From Penicillium oxalicum (lineage: Eukaryota > Ascomycota > Eurotiomycetes > Eurotiales > Aspergillaceae): 64,000 bases of DNA. Shown in pieces: positions 33,798 to 44,599 of the stretch; position 1 is the stretch's first letter, and each line of letters starts with the position of its first letter. Under the pieces are notes generated by a model. The model did not search any database, had not been told where the DNA came from, and saw only the letters and a list, made by a program, of their open reading frames with translations. A program made the translations under genes and the position numbers. The stretch spans positions 2,604,001-2,668,000 of the forward strand of contig NC_064650.1 of assembly GCF_001723175.1 (NCBI RefSeq), written 5' to 3'.

Positions 33798-34962
33798 ATG
33801 GCTGAAGAAGACCTCGGCTAAGCGGCCGGTGTTGAGGAATTTCCTGTATCTCGCGAGGATTATAGCAACTTCTTTACCCTGAAATCCCGAGGCTAGCTAG
33901 TGAACTAACTTACTGGTGCCCCTAAAGAATTCACCCTAAATTCGCTGGATATGCTGGAAAGAACAGAAGACTTTGAGGATTGGTTTAGAGATGCATGCTA
34001 GATCCTTAAAAAGAAAGGACTCTATCGCCTCGTTAACCTAAAATGCGACAGACCTAAGGTTACATCTGCCGAAGCAGAGATATGGGTCGAACACTCCTAT
34101 GCTATACAAATGTGGCTTCAACAATCTGTTTCGAAGGAGATCGATGCAATGGTCAAGGCTATGAGATTCCGATGCGAATTCGCTGATGAATATGTCATTA
34201 GCTTGAAAAAGGCCCTCCATACCACCGGCTTCATTCCTAGCAAAAAAAAGGTGACTAGGGTTCTACGAACCTACCGGGCTAACTACCTATCGGCGATCGA
34301 TTTTGTGCATGAATTTCGCAGTGCCTACACCAAAGCAACAGAAGAAGTCCGACTTGCCCCAGGCATAATCGTTTCCCTACTTCTGGATGAATTACAAAGT
34401 GATATCCTAACCTTTGTAGCTGCTAGATTAGCAGACTATTCCAACAGATACGAAAATATCGCAAAAATCACCGCCCTAGACCTTTTTCGAACCTTCACAG
34501 AGGTAATTCATGAGCTTGAAATCGTCAGTTACCGATTCTCAACCCTTATAGCTACTACAGTTGCTAGGCCCCTACGCTCCCTACCAATTTCGCTATTATC
34601 CTCACTATCTTCCTTATCCTCATCCTCATCAACTAAGTATGAATACCTACTATTCAAACATATGCCCCCGAGAGGTAAATCGCTATAGGAATGGGCAAAA
34701 GAATGGACTAAAGGCCCAAATCAGATCGCTCCGAACGGTAATTGTTCCTTTTGTGGAAGGAAGGGCCATACGACTGAGGACTGCGCCTATTTGGTTATTA
34801 CTTCACGAACCGCAAAGTGGAAACCCGTCAAAGGTATTTGGGTGTATGCCCCGTGGAGGAACATGGATAATCCAAATGGATCCCCGCCGAATGGTTGGAC
34901 TACAATGTACAATAATAGGATCAAGAAAACCAGTAGCCAGGATCAAAATCAGCCAAAACTAA
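33798..34962 (+). pseudogene. Copia gag pseudogene (copy at 33.1 kb)
   Basis: The frame starts at ATG 33,798 (MAEEDLG) but a TAA at 33,819-33,821 replaces the CAA of the related copy. Further TAG codons occur at former Gln/Trp sites. From 34,110 it is open: MWLQQSVSKEIDAM, then a capsid-type helical region (RVLRTYRANYLSAIDFVHEF) and a Ser/Leu-rich linker. A zinc knuckle CX2CX4HX4C (CSFCGRKGHTTEDC, 34,743-34,784) follows after a stop. Gag packages element RNA into virus-like particles in the cytoplasm. Here the start is separated from the body by stops, so it is inactive by a handful of RIP-type changes. Confidence 0.75.
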
Positions 34963-35012
34963 TTTCTGTTGAAAGAATGATGGGAACAAAAAATTGGATC
35001 ACCTCAAAGGGA

Positions 35013-35160
35013 TCCCAATCCCAATCCCAATCCCAATCCTAATCCCAATCCCAATCCCAATCCTAATCCCAATCCCAATCCAATCCCAATCCCAATCCCA
35101 ATCCCAATCCCAATCCCAATCCCAATCCAATCCCAATCCTAATCCCAATCCCAATCCCAA
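35013..35160 (+). repeat. (TCCCAA)n hexanucleotide array downstream of gag
   Basis: About 24 hexamers, with TCCTAA variants and two deletions. All three frames are open or nearly so (Ser-Gln, Pro-Asn or Pro-Ile repeats). The complementary strand is (GGGATT)n, a G-quadruplex-type pattern. The copies at 8.6, 27.1 and 51.9 kb have only two to four units here. Confidence 0.85.
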
Positions 35161-36158
35161 CCATACGGAAGGAACCTTGAAGAAGAAGATCATACGGGCG
35201 CAAATATAGCAATGCAATTTGATGAAGAAGAAGATGAATACTACGCCCTAACGGCAGTAGAATTTGACTGTGCCGATACGACCTCAATTAAAAGAAACCC
35301 TCTACTGAGCAGACTGTGCAAGAAAGACTCCATAATATAAAGATCCAAAATGCCAAAAAGACAACCGACATAACCGTGAAACGAAATAGGCCTAACCAAA
35401 ATACTACCCGCGCGGATAACGGCCAACATAAAAATCCCGACCGCAACACCTATTCTAACATGAGCCCAGATACCCAAGAAAAAACCCAAATCTCACAAAC
35501 TTCCTATGCTCTAAAAATTCCGCTTGTGCAACAGAAAGAAGGACAAGGACTTGATCTTCTACCCCTCAAGTCCAATTTCCAAAAGACCCAGAATTGCGCG
35601 AAGGACGAATTTTTCCCCAACCCGCTCCAAACCCTCCAAGTATACCACCAACCATACCAGAGGACCAAAATATCCTAATTTTACAAACCCTCCCAACATC
35701 ACAAAAATTCTACCAATACAACCGAAAAAAAGAGCGGCTAATACTCGACCGGATCCTGAAATTCAAATCCCAAGAGACCTAATTCCGAACCAGCAAGGGA
35801 TTTTTTCACGTTAGAAACAACGGATCAGAACTCATCAAACCAAGCCAAACAGGATCTTTCAAGATTACCGTGCCAAATTATTGCACATAAGAGATCCTAA
35901 CTAAACCTTTCCTTTCCCCATTTATTATATCACACACCATATAATTATTATTCACATTGCTGCTAGTCCTAGGGGGGGTGTGAGAGAGTTTGCCCTCTCC
36001 AGATATTTGCTAGGTCCAGCAGCAGTCATGTGCTTTGAGGGTTTTTCTCCCGCTCATGGGTTTTCCCTCTCTCTCTTCTTCCCTCTCTCTAGACTTCCCA
36101 ATCCCAGTTGTCTCGCCTCCAGATTGCTTCCTTGCCTTATAGACCTGTAGGTCTATCA

Positions 36159-36315
36159 ATAACATAATAAAATTTGGAAGGGGAGGGTTAGTTAGGATCT
36201 CTCATGTGCAATAATCTAGTACGATCATTTTGAAAAATCCTATTAGGCTTGGTTTTGGTAAGCATATCAGCGGCATTGTCCTTGCTCGGGATACTAGTCA
36301 GTTAGATAAGGTTCT
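36159..36315 (-). mobile_element. Inverted 3'-end fragment of Copia A1
   Basis: The reverse complement matches the last part of Copia pol (57,500-57,650), including the stretch decoded as ending RNaseH and the region just before the polypurine tract. It begins with ATAAC at the LTR border, the complement of GTTAT that starts at 39,471. The segment was therefore flipped between two oppositely oriented insertions. Confidence 0.75.
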
Positions 36316-36427
36316 TGAGAGAGTTTGCCCTCTCCAGATGTTTGCTAGGCCTAGCAGCGGTCATGTGTCTTGAGGGTTTTTCCCCCATCGTGGGTTTTCC
36401 CTCTCTCTCTCTTCTTCCTTCTCCCTA
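36316..36427 (+). repeat. Truncated LTR (first ~112 bp)
   Basis: Starts TGAGAGAGTTTGCC and breaks at CTCCCTA. It is followed by CATAACC, the reverse complement of the primer-site start, and then a minus-strand LTR. The break point is a non-homologous or recombinational junction. Confidence 0.8.
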
Positions 36428-37432
36428 CATAACCTGATAGACCTACAGGTCTACAAGGCAAGGAAGCAATCTAGAGGCGAGACAACTGGGATTGGGAAGT
36501 CTAGAGAGAGGGAAGAAGAGAGAGAGAGGGAAAACCCATGAGCGGGAGAAAAACCCTCAAGGCACATGACTGCTGCTGGACCTAGCAAATATCTGGAGAG
36601 GGCAAACTCTCTCACACCCCCCCTAGGACTAGCAGCAATGTGAATAATAATTATATGGTGGTGTGATATAATAAATGGGGAAAGGAAAGGGTTAGTTAGG
36701 ATCTCTTATGTGCAATAATTTGGCACGGTAATCTTGAAAGATCCTGTTTGGCTTGGTTTGAGTTCTGATCCGTTGTTCTAACGTGAAAAAATCCCTTGCT
36801 GGTTCGGAATTAGGTCTCTTGGGATTTGAATTTCAGGATCCGGTCGAGTATTAGCCGCTCTTTTTTTCGGTTGTATTGGTAGAATTTTGTGATGTTGGGA
36901 GGGTTGTAAAATTAGGATATTTTGGTCCTCTGGTATGGTTGGTGGTATACTTGGAGGGTTTGGAGCGGGTTGGGGAAAAATTCGTCCTTCGCGCAATTCT
37001 GGGTCTTTTGGAAATTGGACTTGAGGGGGTAGAAGATCAAGTCCTTGTCCTTCTTTCTGTTGCACAAGTGGAATTTTTAGAGCATAGGAAGTTTGTGAGA
37101 TTTAGGTTTTTTCTTGGGTATCTGGGCTTATGTTAGAATAGGTGTTACGGTCGGGATTTTTATGTTGGCCGTTATCCGCGCGGGTAGTATTTTGGTTAGG
37201 CCTATTTGATCGTTTCACGGTTATGTCGGTTGTCTTTTTGGCATTTTGGATCTTTATATTATGGAGTCTTTCTTGCATAGTCTGCTTAGTAGAAGGGTTT
37301 TTTTAATTGAGGTCGTATCGGCACAGTCAAATTTTACTGCCGTTAGGGCGTAGTATTCATCTTCTTCTTCATCAAATTGCATTGCCATATTTGCGCCCGT
37401 ATGATCTTCTTCTTCAAGGTTCCTTCCGTATG

Positions 37433-37633
37433 GTTAGGATTAGGATTGGGATTAGGATTGGGATTGGGATTAGGATTGGGATTAGGATTGGGATTGGGAT
37501 TGGGATTGGGATTGGGATTGGGATTGGGATTGGGATTGGGATTGGGATTGGGATTGGGATTAGGATTGGGATTGGGATTGGGATTGGGATTGGGATTAGG
37601 ATTAGGATTGGGATTGGGATTGGGATTAGGATC
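37433..37633 (-). repeat. (TCCCAA)n array, longest copy (~33 units)
   Basis: On the + strand it reads GGGATT with interspersed AGGATT units. On the element's sense strand it encodes an open Pro-Asn repeat (or Ser-Gln/Pro-Ile). With runs of three Gs every six bases it fits a G4 motif on the antisense strand. Confidence 0.9.
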
Positions 37634-37949
37634 CCTTTGAGGTGATCGAATTTTTGTTCCTATCATTCTTTCTAACAGAAATTGGTTTTGGCTGATTTTG
37701 ATCCTGGCCACTAGTTTTCTTGATCCTGTTGTTGTACATTGTGGTCCAACCATTCGGCGGGGATCTATTTAGATTATCTATGTTCCTCCACGGGGCATAC
37801 ACCTAAATACCTTTAACGGGTTTCCACTTTGCGGTTCGTGAAGTAATAACCAAATAGGCGCAGTCCTTAGTCGTATAGCCCTTCCTTCCACAAAAGGAAC
37901 AATTGCCGTTCGGAGCGATCTGATTTAGGCCTTCAGTCCATTCTTTTGC

Positions 37950-38846
37950 CTATTCCCATGGCGATTTACCTCTCGGGGGCATATGTTTGAATGGTAGGTA
38001 TTCATGCTTAGTTAATAAGGATGAGGATAAGGAAGATAGTGAGGATAATAGCGAAATTGGTAGGGAGCGTAGGGGCCTAGCAACTGTAGTAGCTATAAGG
38101 GTTGAGAATCGGTAACTGACGATTTCAAGCTCATGAATTACCTCTGTGAAGGTTCGAAAAAGGTCTAGGGCGGTGATTTTTGCGATATTTTCGTATCTGT
38201 TGGAATAGTCTGCTAATCTAGCAGCTACAAAGGTTAGGATATCACTTTGTAATTCATCCAGAAGTAGGGAAACGATTATGCCTGGGGCAAGTCGGACTTC
38301 TTCTGTTGCTTTGGTGTAGGCACTGCGAAATTCATGCACAAAATCGATCGCCGATAGGTAGTTAGCCCGGTAGGTTCGTAGAACCCTAGTTACCTTTTTT
38401 TTGCTAGGAATGAAGCCGGTGGTATAGAGGGCCTTTTTCAAGCTAATAACATATTCATCAGCGAATTCGCATCGGAATCTCATAGCCTTGACCATTGCAT
38501 CGATCTCCTTCGAAACAGATTGTTGAAGCCACATTTGTATGGCATGGGAGTGTTCGACCCATGTCTCTGCTTCGGCAGATGTGACCTTGGGTCTGTCGCA
38601 TTTTGGGTCAACGAGGCGATGGAGTCCTTTCTTTTTAAGGATTTGGCATGCATCTCTGAACCAGTCCTCGAAGTCTTCTGTTCTTTCCAACAATTCAAGT
38701 GGGTTGAGGGTGAATTCTTTAGGGGCGCCAGTAAGTTGGTTTACTGGCTGGCCTCGGGATTTCAGGGTAAAGAATTTGCTGTAGTCCTCACGAGATGCAG
38801 GGAATTCTTCAACCCCGGCCGCTTGGCCGAGATCTTCTTTAGCTAT
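37950..38846 (-). pseudogene. Copia gag, longest open copy (start lost)
   Basis: The frame is open from about 39,026 to a TAG at 37,950-37,952. By comparison with 33,798 the original start is at 38,844-38,846, now ATA (ATG to ATA, RIP-type). Seen in order: AKEDLGQAAGVEEF, a capsid-like region (FEDWFRDACQILKKKGL; WLQQSVSKEIDAMVKAMRF; VLRTYRANYLSAIDFVHEF), and a Ser/Leu-rich tail ending KHMPPRGKSPWE. The zinc knuckle follows the stop at 37,860-37,901 with its His changed to Tyr (CAT to TAT) and one Glu to Lys. Gag of Copia elements forms cytoplasmic particles around the RNA. Loss of the ATG and a premature TAG make this copy inactive despite the long frame. Confidence 0.75.
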
Positions 38847-39470
38847 GGTTGGTATTTGGGAATGTGATTGAGGTTTGGGTAAATTTGATGATTTGGGTGA
38901 TTTGGATAGGATTTGGGGATGGAATTTGGTAAGAAGGGAGGTTTGTGGGGGATATGTGGTGTTGTTGTTGGTGTGTTGTGGTAGGGTTTGAAGTGAGAGA
39001 TGTTGATGTTGTGGTGGTCCTAACAAATATCAACAGACGCGTCTTTCTTTTGTTAATATTAGATTTGGCTTCTACAGCCTGGTTGATTGTGTTGTATTTG
39101 GTGAATTTCTGGCTTCCACAGCCTGGTTGAGTTTGTTGAATTTGTATTGGGTTTGATGATTTGAATTTGAATTTGGTGATTTGGTGATTATGGCTTCTAC
39201 AGCCGAATTTGATGGGTTTAGTGATTGAAAATTTGAGAACTTGCGGTTTTCACAAATTCAGGCCTTACTATTGCGATCGGGCTTATAACCTGATAGACCT
39301 ACAGGTCTACAAGGCAAGGAAGCAATCTGGAGGCGAGACAACTGGGATTGGGAAGTCTAGAGAGAGGGAAGAAGAGAGAGAGAGGGAAAACCTATGAGCG
39401 GGAGAAAAACCCTCAAGGCACATGACTGCTGCTGGACCTAGCAAACATCTGGAGAGGGCAAACTCTCTCA

Positions 39471-39524
39471 GTTATACTACTATGTATGTTATTATTTATA
39501 TTGCTGCTGGTCCTGGGGGGGGTG
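39471..39524 (+). mobile_element. 3' terminus of Copia A1 with polypurine tract
   Basis: GTTATACTACTATG... to CTGGGGGGGGTG, matching the last ~55 bp of the long copies before their 3' LTR. The G-run is the plus-strand priming tract. Confidence 0.8.
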
Positions 39525-39703
39525 TGAGAGAGTTTGCCCTCTCCAGATATTTGCTAGGCCCAGTAGCGGTCATGTGTCTTGAGGGTTTTTCCCCTATCGT
39601 GGGTTTTCCCTCTCTCTCTCTTCTTCCTTCTCCCTAGACTTCCTAATCCTAGTTGTCTCGCCTCCAGATTGCTTCCTTGCCTTGTAGACCTGTAGGTCTA
39701 TCA
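39525..39703 (+). repeat. LTR (first of a tandem pair)
   Basis: 179 bp, complete. Preceded by a polypurine tract as a 3' LTR should be. Confidence 0.9.
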
Positions 39704-39759
39704 TGTTATATTACTATGTATGTTATTATTCATATTGCTGCTGGTCCTAGGGCGGGGTG
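39704..39759 (+). mobile_element. 56-bp 3'-terminal Copia fragment between two LTRs
   Basis: TGTTATATTACTATG... to GGGCGGGGTG is again the 3' end of the internal region with its polypurine tract. It is nearly a repeat of 39,471-39,524, so the array is 3'end-LTR-3'end-LTR. Confidence 0.85.
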
Positions 39760-39938
39760 TAAGAGAGTTTGCCCTCTCTAGATATTTGCTAGGCCCAGTA
39801 GCGGTCATGTGTCTTGAGGGTTTTTCCCCTATCGTGGGTTTTCCCTCTCTCTCTCTTCTTCCTTCTCCCTAGACTTCCTAATCCCAGTTGTCTCGCCTCC
39901 AGATTGCTTCCTTGCCTTGTAGACCTATAGGTCTATTA
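39760..39938 (+). repeat. LTR (second of a tandem pair)
   Basis: 179 bp with RIP-altered ends (TAAGAG...CTATTA). The sequence after it (CTATATAATCG...) is the old RIP-degraded host DNA that continues on both sides of Copia A2. Confidence 0.9.
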
Positions 39939-40109
39939 CTATATAATCGAAAAGAGAGTTATAAATACTAAAGACTTAGTATACTATTAGAGTTTTAGTC
40001 TTTAAAAGAGTTAAGGTAAAGTAATAGAACTTTTATATAATACTTAGAAGATACTTAACCTAGCGCTACTACTTAGAATTAATTAAAAGGTCTTTATACT
40101 ATTACTTAT
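39939..40109. other. RIP-degraded host DNA between two Copia copies
   Basis: 171 bp, stop-rich; resumes at 46,330 beyond Copia A2. No gene recognised. Confidence 0.5.
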
Positions 40110-40469
40110 TGATAGACCTACAGGTCTACAAGGCAAGGAAGCAATCTGGAGGCGAGACAACTGGGATTGGGAAGTCTAGGGAGAAGGAAGAAGAGAGAGA
40201 GAGGGAAAACCCACGATAGGGGAAAAACCCTTAAGATACATGACCGCTGCTAGGCCTAGCAAACATCTGGAGAGGGCAAACTCTCTCACACCCCCCTAGG
40301 ACTAGCAGTAATATAAATAATAACATATATAGTGGTGTGACATAATAAAATTTAGAAGGGGAGGGTTAGTTAGGATCTCTCAAATGTAATAATCTAGTAC
40401 GATCATTTTGAAAAATCCCATTAGGCTTGGTTTTGGTAAGCATGTTAGCGGCATTATCCTTGCTCGGGA

Positions 40470-42150
40470 TACTAGTTAGTTGGACGAGGTTCTTTTTAAT
40501 AAGGTCTCTGATCAAATGGTATCTCGTGCTAATCTAGGATAATTTTGGGCTGACTTTGGGGTTTATGACGGTCGTGATAGTATTATCGGAATCACAAAAT
40601 AGGGTGATTGGGATATTTTTGTCGAATTCTTTATCTTGGTTTAATAGGGGCATAAGTAAAAGGTTAGTAGTAATTTTGGCAAGGTAAAGTCCCTCTTTCG
40701 CTACGGTCGCAAGGGTATAGTATTCGGCCATAGTCGATGAGGCTACCACGATGTCTTGTCTTTTTAAGCTCTATGAGATTAGGGCACTAGCAAAGAACTA
40801 AATATATACTTCGGTAGATTTTCTATCCTCTGTATTAGCGTACGATGAGTCGACAAATCCTTCCAGACCCTTTGAGGGTTCTTTTCTAAATAGGATTCCT
40901 AAATTTATAGTGCCTATAAGGTATTGTAATAAAACTTTGTACGCTACTATATCATCTTTTCTCGGGTGTGCGTTGCGGCGCTATAGTTTGGACACGGTCG
41001 CTGTAATATCCGGGCGTATTTTGATTGAGAGCTAACTAATCTTTCCTATCATTTTGGCATAGGCTCCCTAATCGAATGCGTTATCCTCTGTTAGATATTT
41101 GGATAGGGGATTTTCTAAGAGGGATTTATTAGAATTGGCGAAGGATTGCAATTTTTATAGCCCTTATTATAGATTAAATTTGTCAAATAAGCCTGTTGGC
41201 TTATAAAGATGTAGCCAGAGGGTTCTTTAATTATATCACATCTAAGGAATCTTTTGAATAGGAGGGTCTTTAGTTTTCTTTTGTTTGAAAGGCCCTTTTT
41301 CATAGAGTTTAATTGATCCTTATATCTAGTCGCGAGGATATCATCCACATAGATTATAAAATATGGTATGGTCCTTGTTGGTGAAGATGCATGGTTCGGA
41401 GGGGATTAGAGAGAGGCCTAGGCTAGATAGGTTATCTTTGAAAAGTTTATGCAGAGGTGTCCTGCTTGTCGCAATCTATAAGCGCTGGTTTAGTACGTAT
41501 GCCAGATCTTCTCCTTTTGGGCCAAATTGTTCATGTCTAGTTGGTTGCTTCATGAATATGATACGGTTGTTAATGGCGGTATTGAGGTAGGCTCTAATTA
41601 CGTCCTACTGTTCCTTTTTCTAATTACGGATAGTAGCTATAGTAATAAATAACTTGGCCGATGTATCTGAGATAACTGGGGTATATCTTTCGTCAGGTTG
41701 GAAGTCTACGCCTAGACTTTGGCGGTTACTATAACGACCTATCTAGCACGGAATTCAGGATATATCCTTCGGTATCCTGTTTAATATTATAGACCTATTT
41801 GCCTAGAAGGATTTTGGTACCTTTTAGGGGTTTAGTTACTAAAGTTATTATATTAGATAATTCAAACTTCTTTAATTGGGTCTCTTCGGCTTAAGCATTA
41901 ATCGGCGAATTAGGATTTTATGGCTTCCCTATAGGTTTGAGGGATTTTGACTATTGCCGACCGTATTATCTTAGTAGCCGTGCTTGATATGCTAGGTCTA
42001 ATTGAGTTGTCTTCGGTAGACGTAGCGAAGCATAAACTTCCTTTCGTTCTCTCTTTATGCTCTTCCTCAACTAGTCCTTTTATAGTGTATCTAACATTCC
42101 TTCTATAAGTCGTCTGGAGTATATCTCCGTAGGCTTCTTCTTACTAGAGA
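40470..42150 (-). pseudogene. Copia RT-RNaseH, A2
   Basis: In minus-strand order: an RT stretch with VYKIKQDTEGYILEFRARWV, FAPVV-like and QPTRHEQFGPKGEDLAYVL blocks, then the catalytic box read as YVDDIL (near 41,340). RNaseH follows, with ASSTMAEYYTLATVAKEGLY (about 40,690-40,750), FCDSDNTITTVI and STRYHLIRDLIKKN (about 40,480-40,530). Codon changes such as TGG to TAG break the frame. RT copies element RNA into DNA in the particle and RNaseH removes the RNA. Family identification is strong; activity is excluded by the stops. Confidence 0.8.
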
Positions 42151-42879
42151 GATAGAGCGTCTCCGGTCGCTCGTAAAATCTGGTTGATTTGTCGTGATAG
42201 TGTCGATAGGGTCCGTTAATAAAGCTTGTGATATTAGGTAGCTACGGAACCTCTGAGGAATTACTACTAGAGGGGGGAGTTATAGTTAAATTAATTAGGA
42301 TAGTGTCTTAGACTTTTTAATAGTAGGATTTAGGTTAGATTCTAGCGTAGGTAGGAATTATCCTAGTATAGTCCTTCTCTTAATTAACGGGATTAGACTA
42401 TCCGGGTTCTAGCGTGAAAAAATTCCTCCTGGTTAGGAATTAGGTCTCTAGGGATTTAGATTTAGGATCCGGTCGAGTATTAGGGGCTCTTTTCCTCGGT
42501 TATATCGGTAAAATTTTGCGATATTAGGAAGGTTAAAATTAGGATATTTTGGTCCTCTGGTATAGTTAGTAGTATACTTAGAGGGATTAGAGCGGGTTAG
42601 GGAAAAATTCGTCCCTCGCGCAATTCTAGGTCTTTTAGGAATTAGACTTAAGGAGGTGGAAGATATATCCCTTCCTCTTTCCTGTTAGAGAGGTGGAATT
42701 TTTGGAGCATAGGAAGTTTGTGAAATTTGGATTTCTTCGTAGATATCTAGGCTTATATTAGAGTAGGTGTTACGGTCGGGATCTTTATAGTAGTCGTTAT
42801 CCGCGCGGGTAGTCTTTTAGGTAGGCCTATTTAATCGTTTCACGGTTATGTCGGTTGTCTTTTTGATTTTGGATCTTTA

Positions 42880-44300
42880 TATATAGAACCTTTCTTGCAT
42901 AATCTGTTTAATTCGATATCTAGGTCTAATAGCAGTGTGGATGGTTCTTCCTAAAAGTCTATATCTCTTCTGATATGACTTTTCTCTTGATAGGTCGTAA
43001 ATCCTGTATTAGTGGCCATTCTTACTATTATATCTAACTAGGTATCTAATCTATGCCCTCGGGGCTATCTTTTGTCCTTAGGTTCGTTATTCTTTTAGAA
43101 TATAGATATAGGCTTTAGAATACTAGATACGTAAAAACCCTAAATCGATTAGTTGCTTCACCCTAGAGCTATTAGTATATCTAGTACTATTCATCTTTCA
43201 AAGGGGACAATTTTTATTTAGTTTGCGGATTCGGTTTATGATATAGGTAGTAGTAACTATAGCTTTAGGCCACAAAAATACAGGAGCTTAGGGCGTAGCT
43301 ACTATAAGGATTCGGGCCCCCTATAATAAGATGTCCAGAGCTTTTAGCAACACTATTTTGTTTATAGGTGTAAGGGGCGCTTATTAAGAAAGTGCAACCC
43401 TTCTGCTAGCCTATTCTTTGAATTTGAAGAAACTTCTGTCTCTATCTGTGCGGATTTCGGAAGGCTAAGTGCTAGGAAGTGAAGATACGCTTTAGTATTT
43501 AGATTAGGATATCCGAGGCTTAGCCTTTTGTCTTTATTAGAATAGCCTATCTGAACCTAGTAGTATCGTTAACTACGATTAGGACGTGTGATACATTCCC
43601 GATTCAAGGGGGGTGCATAGCTAGATATTAATATAGATAAATTCCTATAGTATCTCAGAGCGTGTCTAGTTTGTATAGGATACAATCCTCTTGGATTTTG
43701 TAATCTTGCAAGCTTCATAATTAAAATATTCGTTACTATAGACCTCCTCACCGATTTTGTGATAGTTGATTTTTGCGGTAGGCTATCAACATAACCTAGA
43801 CGGTAATAGGCTACTTCTGGTAAAATTATAGCAAAGGAATATGCGGTCGCTATAATTGGGGGGCCTTCTTTTCGTACGCTATGGATGGTTTGATTGAAGT
43901 GGCCTTAGAAATAGGACACCTCGTTTCCTATATGCGTATACTATAATCTTTTGTTTATCTAGGTTAACAAAAATATTCTCCTAGTCTTTCTAGCCTATTT
44001 TGTGGTCCTTGTATATTTAGGTCGTGGATAGGAGGTTAAAGTTACCCATTAGCATATATTCGCATTATATATCAAGGGTTTTGGTGCCTTCTAGGAGGAT
44101 CAATTTAATTCGAGCGATCGCTTTTCTAAGAGATTTGATAGTTCTTCTATCAGAGGTCTGGTATTGATAGCTATATGGGTCACTTTGGAATTTCATAATT
44201 GTATTTCTATTAACACAAATCGAGCGTGATGCACCTAAGTCAACGATCTACTTAGTAGAGGGGTTTCTTTTGATTGAGGCTATAGCAAGCTAGGGATCTA
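42880..44300 (-). pseudogene. Copia protease-integrase, A2
   Basis: The protease site resembles IVDLGASRSICVNRN (near 44,230-44,270), where the family has (V/I)DSGA; Ser to Leu here fits a single C-to-T. Then come a pre-integrase KIGHLGEE-like block (near 43,750), a catalytic-core stretch with SEIRTDRDRSFFKF (near 43,440) and AIVTTTYIINRIRKL (near 43,240). The tail block resembles ERRTRGQKMAPRA..YLVGYNS (near 43,050). Several frameshifts and TAG codons interrupt it. Protease would cut the polyprotein; integrase would insert the cDNA with 5-bp staggering, consistent with the duplications seen. Confidence 0.75.
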
Positions 44301-44599
44301 GGCGGTCGGCGAAGTCGAATTCTGCTATATAGGGCGTAGTAGTACTTATCTTCTTCTTCACTAGCCTGTATTACTATATTTGCGCTCGTATTATTATCCG
44401 TATTACCTCCCGTATTAGTATCTTCCTCTTAAGATCCCTTCTATATAGTTAGGATTAGGGTTAGGCCCCCTTTAAGATAATCGAATTCTTGTTCCTATTA
44501 TTCTTTCTAATAGAAATTGGTATTGTTAGATTTTGTTAGCTCTTCTAAAGATTTTGGAAGGTTTAGGTAGAATTCTAGGTGTTACCCCGTTCTTCTTGA

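Larger units (their letters stand above)
33129..36158 (+). mobile_element. Gag-only Copia derivative (TR-GAG-like), copy 2
   Basis: About 3.0 kb, LTRs 33,129-33,308 and 35,981-36,158. It has a primer site, leader with four hairpins, gag, a (TCCCAA)n array and a linker fragment that in the long copies lies between integrase and RT. The extreme 3' end of pol and a polypurine tract CTAGGGGGGGTG follow. Protease, integrase, RT and RNaseH are deleted, with joints near 35,300 and 35,825. RIP is light: CpA remains common and a 192-codon part of gag is open. The left flank (TTATC) and right flank (ATAAC) do not match, because a later inversion used this copy as one end. Confidence 0.85.
36435..39470 (-). 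mobile_element. Gag-only Copia derivative (TR-GAG-like), copy 3
   Basis: About 3.0 kb on the minus strand: 5' LTR 39,291-39,470, 3' LTR 36,435-36,614. It has the same structure and deletion joints as the other derivatives. It is the least mutated copy: gag is open for 358 codons and the hexanucleotide array is the longest. The right flank GTTAT (39,471-39,475) has its partner ATAAC displaced to 36,159, evidence of inversion. The 3' LTR is preceded by CATAACC, which would normally lie next to a 5' LTR; this suggests a shared LTR of a former tandem pair. Confidence 0.85.

Noticed and set aside
34994..35287. Open frames in the TCCCAA array (Pro-Ile, Ser-Gln, Leu-Gly repeats), also at 37,343-37,753
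   Set aside because: By-products of a hexanucleotide repeat. Only continuation of the gag frame would be meaningful, and that frame is already broken upstream.
37433..37633. Possible interstitial telomere (GGGATT resembles GGGTTA)
   Set aside because: The unit is TTGGGA/GGGATT, not the fungal TTAGGG, and it lies in a retrotransposon at the place where other copies have a short version.
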